From Clostridium sp. N3C (GTDB lineage Bacteria > Bacillota > Clostridia > Clostridiales > Clostridiaceae), in the NCBI RefSeq assembly GCF_900095445.1, contig NZ_FMJL01000001.1, forward strand, positions 1 to 64,000: DNA of 64,000 bases, in the 5' to 3' direction. The notes under the pieces were generated by a model. The model ran no database searches. It was not told the DNA's origin and was given only the letters and a program-made list of their open reading frames with translations. Made by a program: the position numbers and the translations under genes. This document shows, piece after piece, positions 61,122 to 64,000 of the stretch. Within the stretch, counting starts at the first letter, position 1. Each line of letters begins with the position of its first letter.

Positions 61122-63152
61122 ATGGACACACAACAGTATATGTCAATGTTCCTAGAAGAATCAATGGATAATCTTCAGACATTGAATGAGTCGTTATTAG
61201 AGCTTGAACAAAATCCCGATGACATTAACAAGGTTAATGAGATCTTTAGAGTAGCTCATACAATAAAAGGCATGGCAGCAACCATGGGTTTCAATCAAAT
61301 GGCAGAATTAACACACAAGATGGAAGATGTGTTATCAAAATTTAGAGATGGGCAATTAAGTGTAAATCAAGATGTAGTAACTGTATTGTTCCAGTGTCTT
61401 GATACATTGGAAAGTATGGTAAGTAATATAGAGTCTGAGGGTGACCAAGAAATAGATATACAATCTGTAATAAATGGATTGGAGGCTATAGTTTCCAATA
61501 AGCCTATAGAAAATGTGGAACCTAAAGAAGCAGAGGATTCAGCTGAACCTAAAAATGATGATGTTTCCGAAAGAATAGGCTTAAATGAATATGATATAAA
61601 TATATTAAAAGAAGCTAAATACAGAGGATTTAATGCATATGAAATAAGAATAGTATTAAGTGAGAATACATTGCTTAAATCTGCAAGGGCCTTTCTAGTA
61701 TTTAAGAGTCTCGAAGAAAATGGAGAGATAATTAAATCTAATCCATCAACTGAGGACCTTGAAAATGAAAATTTTGATTTAGAGATTAGATTGGTATATG
61801 TTACTACTAAAGTTTCCAGTAATATATACGAAAGTATAATGAGTATTTCAGAAATAGATAAAGTAGACGTTTGGGATCTAGATGTGGAAAAATACGCAGC
61901 AGCGCTTAGACCAAAAGCAGCTACTCCGCAGAAGGTTGAAGAAAGTAAAAATTCTGCACCAGTGGTTAAAAAGAATGAAGGAAAAGCTTCTAGCAATGCC
62001 AAGGATAATACCCATCAGAAGAAAGTTCATCAGTCTGTAAGGGTAGACTTAGAAAGATTGGATAAGTTTATGAATATGGTGTCTGAGCTAGTTATCAATA
62101 GAACTAGACTAGAACAAATAAGTTCAAATTACAAGTTAACAGATTTGAATGAGACACTTGAACATGTGGCTAGAATAACATCAGATCTTCAAGATTTAGT
62201 TATGAAGATTAGAATGTTGCCTTTAGAGGTAGTCTTCAATAGATTCCCAAGAATGATAAGAGATTTATCAGTGGAACTAAATAAGGATATTGACTTTATA
62301 ATTAAAGGAGCAGACACTGAACTTGATAGAACCGTTATCGATGAAATTGGTGAGCCTTTAATACATCTAATCAGAAATGCCGCAGACCATGGAATAGAAG
62401 ACAGAGAGACAAGAATAGCAAGAGGAAAAAATCCTACTGGAACCATAAAGCTTATAGCCTACCAAGAGGGAACTAAGGCTGTGATTAAAGTAGAGGATGA
62501 TGGTAATGGTATAGATGTGGAAAAGATAAGAAATAAGGCTGAAAAAGTTGGAATAAACACAGAAGGTATGTCAGAAGAAGAAATTAAAAATCTTATCTTT
62601 GCTCAAGGATTTAGTACAAATGAAAAGGTTACTGACATCTCTGGTAGAGGTGTAGGAATGGATGTAGTTAAAACAAAAATTACCGCTTTAGGTGGAACTG
62701 TTAGTGTGGAGAGTGAAATTGGAAAGGGTTCTTCCTTTATCATAAAGTTACCATTAACACTACAGATTATACAGGCTCTTCTTGTAAAAGTTGGTGCAGA
62801 TACCCTAGCTATTTCTTTAGGCTATATAGATAGGGTTATTGATTTCAAGGAAGATATGGTGAAGAAGTCTAACAATAGAGAATTTATTATGTATAGAGGT
62901 AATGTAATTCCTTTTGTTAGAGTTAATGAAAAATTAAAAATAAAACAAGCAGATAATGAAAATAAATTTGTTGTTATTGTCAAGATTGGAGACAAAACTA
63001 CAGGGCTCTTGGTAGATTCGCTTTTAGGACAACAAGAAATTGTAATTAAGCACCTAGGTAAAACTTTGAGAAATATGAAACAGTATATAGGAGCAACTAT
63101 TTTAGGAGATGGACTTGTTACCCTAATACTGGATGTGGCAGCTTTGATCTAA
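61122..63152 (+). CDS. cheA: chemotaxis histidine kinase
   Basis: A 676-aa CheA. P1 (1-105) carries the phosphorylated His45 in IFRVAHTIKGMAATMG. A linker leads to a P2 CheY-binding domain at about 175-255, an acidic/Lys-rich linker, and P3 dimerisation (about 305-370, RVDLERLDKFMNMVSELVIN). P4 ATPase (about 370-540) has the N box LIRNAADHGIE and G boxes VEDDGNGIDVEKIR and GRGVGMDVVKTKI. P5 CheW-like runs to the end. It phosphorylates CheY and CheB. Length and domain order are standard. Confidence 0.96.
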   Translation: MDTQQYMSMFLEESMDNLQTLNESLLELEQNPDDINKVNEIFRVAHTIKGMAATMGFNQMAELTHKMEDVLSKFRDGQLSVNQDVVTVLFQCLDTLESMVSNIESEGDQEIDIQSVINGLEAIVSNKPIENVEPKEAEDSAEPKNDDVSERIGLNEYDINILKEAKYRGFNAYEIRIVLSENTLLKSARAFLVFKSLEENGEIIKSNPSTEDLENENFDLEIRLVYVTTKVSSNIYESIMSISEIDKVDVWDLDVEKYAAALRPKAATPQKVEESKNSAPVVKKNEGKASSNAKDNTHQKKVHQSVRVDLERLDKFMNMVSELVINRTRLEQISSNYKLTDLNETLEHVARITSDLQDLVMKIRMLPLEVVFNRFPRMIRDLSVELNKDIDFIIKGADTELDRTVIDEIGEPLIHLIRNAADHGIEDRETRIARGKNPTGTIKLIAYQEGTKAVIKVEDDGNGIDVEKIRNKAEKVGINTEGMSEEEIKNLIFAQGFSTNEKVTDISGRGVGMDVVKTKITALGGTVSVESEIGKGSSFIIKLPLTLQIIQALLVKVGADTLAISLGYIDRVIDFKEDMVKKSNNREFIMYRGNVIPFVRVNEKLKIKQADNENKFVVIVKIGDKTTGLLVDSLLGQQEIVIKHLGKTLRNMKQYIGATILGDGLVTLILDVAALI

Positions 63153-63187
63153 TAGGTAGAAAAGCAGATAACCAAGGAGGGTGCATG

Positions 63188-63787
63188 ATGAGTAAAAGGA
63201 AATACAGTGCTATGCAGCTAGATGCTTTGGCGGAGGTTGGGAATATTGGTGCAGGTAACGCTGCAACCGCCTTATCACAATTGATTAATAAAAAGGTAAA
63301 TATGTCAGTACCAGCTGTTAACATTGTACACTTTAATGAAATATTTGATACACAAGAAAGTGAAGAAAGAGTAGTTAGTGTGATTGTCCGCGTATTAGGA
63401 GATACTCCAGGAAATATATTGTTTATATTTGATGACGAGACAGCTAATAATATGATAGAATTATTGACGGGAAAAAAGGAAGACAAATTTAGTGAGCTTG
63501 GATATTCTGTTTTATGTGAGATAGGAAACATTATTGCTGCTTCTTACATGAATGCAATTGCTAAGTTCGCAAATCTATTGATTTTACCTTCTGTACCCGC
63601 GGTAGCTGATGATATGTTAGGTGCTATTTTATCAACTACTTTTATTGAATCAGAACAGTTTGATGATGATGTTCTTGACATAGAAACTATTTTCCAAAAT
63701 GATGATGACATAAAAATTGGAGGACATTTTTATTATGTGCCTAAACCAGGTTCTTTGGAAAAAATATTAAATGCATTAGGTGTATAA
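63188..63787 (+). CDS. cheC: CheY-P phosphatase CheC
   Basis: A 199-aa CheC with two phosphatase-type helices, AEVGNIGAGNAATALSQL near 15 and CEIGNIIAASYMNA near 112, both keeping the Glu-x-x-Asn pair. CheC dephosphorylates CheY-P and binds CheD. The second of two adjacent ATGs (63188) is chosen because it sits seven bases from AAGGAGG. Between cheA and cheY, as in other clostridia. Confidence 0.93.
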   Translation: MSKRKYSAMQLDALAEVGNIGAGNAATALSQLINKKVNMSVPAVNIVHFNEIFDTQESEERVVSVIVRVLGDTPGNILFIFDDETANNMIELLTGKKEDKFSELGYSVLCEIGNIIAASYMNAIAKFANLLILPSVPAVADDMLGAILSTTFIESEQFDDDVLDIETIFQNDDDIKIGGHFYYVPKPGSLEKILNALGV

Positions 63788-63820
63788 TAATAAAATACAG
63801 TATTATAAGGAGGATATAAA

Positions 63821-64000
63821 ATGGCTAGAGTGTTAATTGTAGATGATGCTGCATTTATGAGAATGATGATAAAGGACATATTGGAGAAAAATGGTTATGA
63901 GGTTATAGGGGAGGCTAATAATGGAGTTAAGGCCGTAGAGATGTATAAAAAAGAAAAACCAGATGTGGTTACAATGGATATAACAATGCCAGATATGGAT
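63821..64000 (+). CDS. cheY: chemotaxis response regulator CheY (cut by the window edge)
   Basis: The first 60 codons of a single-domain receiver: RVLIVDDAAFMRMMIKDIL with the acidic pair, and the phospho-acceptor Asp in VVTMDITMPDMD at the very edge. CheY-P would bind the flagellar motor switch. AAGGAGGATATAAA precedes the ATG. Last visible gene of the che operon; the C-terminal half lies outside. Confidence 0.93.
   Translation, partial: MARVLIVDDAAFMRMMIKDILEKNGYEVIGEANNGVKAVEMYKKEKPDVVTMDITMPDMD

Noticed and set aside
61367..62002. 211-codon frame antisense to cheA
   Set aside because: It lies opposite the low-complexity P2/linker part of CheA and has no start signals; a shadow.

Overview
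The window is AT-rich and almost wholly coding. It looks like the chromosome of a spore-forming, motile, anaerobic Clostridium-type Firmicute. This rests on strong AGGAGG ribosome sites, one-piece pyruvate:ferredoxin oxidoreductase, type III glutamine synthetase, the LL-diaminopimelate aminotransferase lysine route, a CotJC-type Mn catalase, a collagen-like protein and a B. subtilis-style chemotaxis operon with CheC and CheD. No rRNA, tRNA, CRISPR array, insertion sequence or prophage was seen.

Layout. 1-5 kb: a chemoreceptor, the wreck of an AraC/GyrI-type regulator, a peroxide-defence pair (Bcp peroxiredoxin, YaaA) and ferritin. 5-22.5 kb: a nitrogen-assimilation block with gdhA on the minus strand, then purA, a type I glutamine synthetase homologue, an ANTAR regulator, carA, carB fused in frame to dapF, pyrG, dapL, asnB and type III glnN. 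22.6-35.4 kb: spore-associated proteins (Mn catalase, collagen-like, cupin), two MATE exporters, a DUF1538 membrane protein with a tandem PII-like partner, a flavodoxin in eroded DNA, a phosphate transporter gene split by a stop codon, and its DUF47 partner. 35.5-38.5 kb: a duplicated FMN-binding-like lipoprotein and an ApbE flavin transferase behind a Rex-like operator. 38.9-50.3 kb: topoisomerase IV (parE, parC), a DJ-1 protein, an M16 peptidase, RecJ-like, MurG and a beta-CASP ribonuclease. 50.4-56 kb: PFOR, a Cys/His-rich DUF1292 protein, a HAD phosphatase and a class IV aminotransferase. 56.4 kb to the end: fapA-cheW-cheD-cheB-cheR-cheA-cheC-cheY, with cheY cut by the window edge.

The most coherent system is in the nitrogen block. 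Three leaders, before purA, asnB and glnN, each carry a short hairpin with the identical hexaloop AAAGGC (A at loop position 1, G at position 4, as in known ANTAR RNA targets). In each, the 3' arm is also the 5' arm of an intrinsic terminator. An ANTAR protein is encoded in the purA operon. The reading is that it binds the hexaloop, blocks the terminators and switches on this glutamine/ammonia-consuming gene set together with its own gene. Its receiver domain has Asn where the phosphorylated Asp should be, so its signal is probably not phosphorylation. Only one hexaloop per leader is visible, at or near the 5' end of the RNA, unlike the tandem-hexaloop targets described for this family.

Other items worth a look: a 10-bp hairpin lying exactly between the Shine-Dalgarno and the AUG of the DUF1292 gene, the DUF1538/PII-like operon, and an unidentified terminator leader plus palindromic operator in front of a MATE gene.
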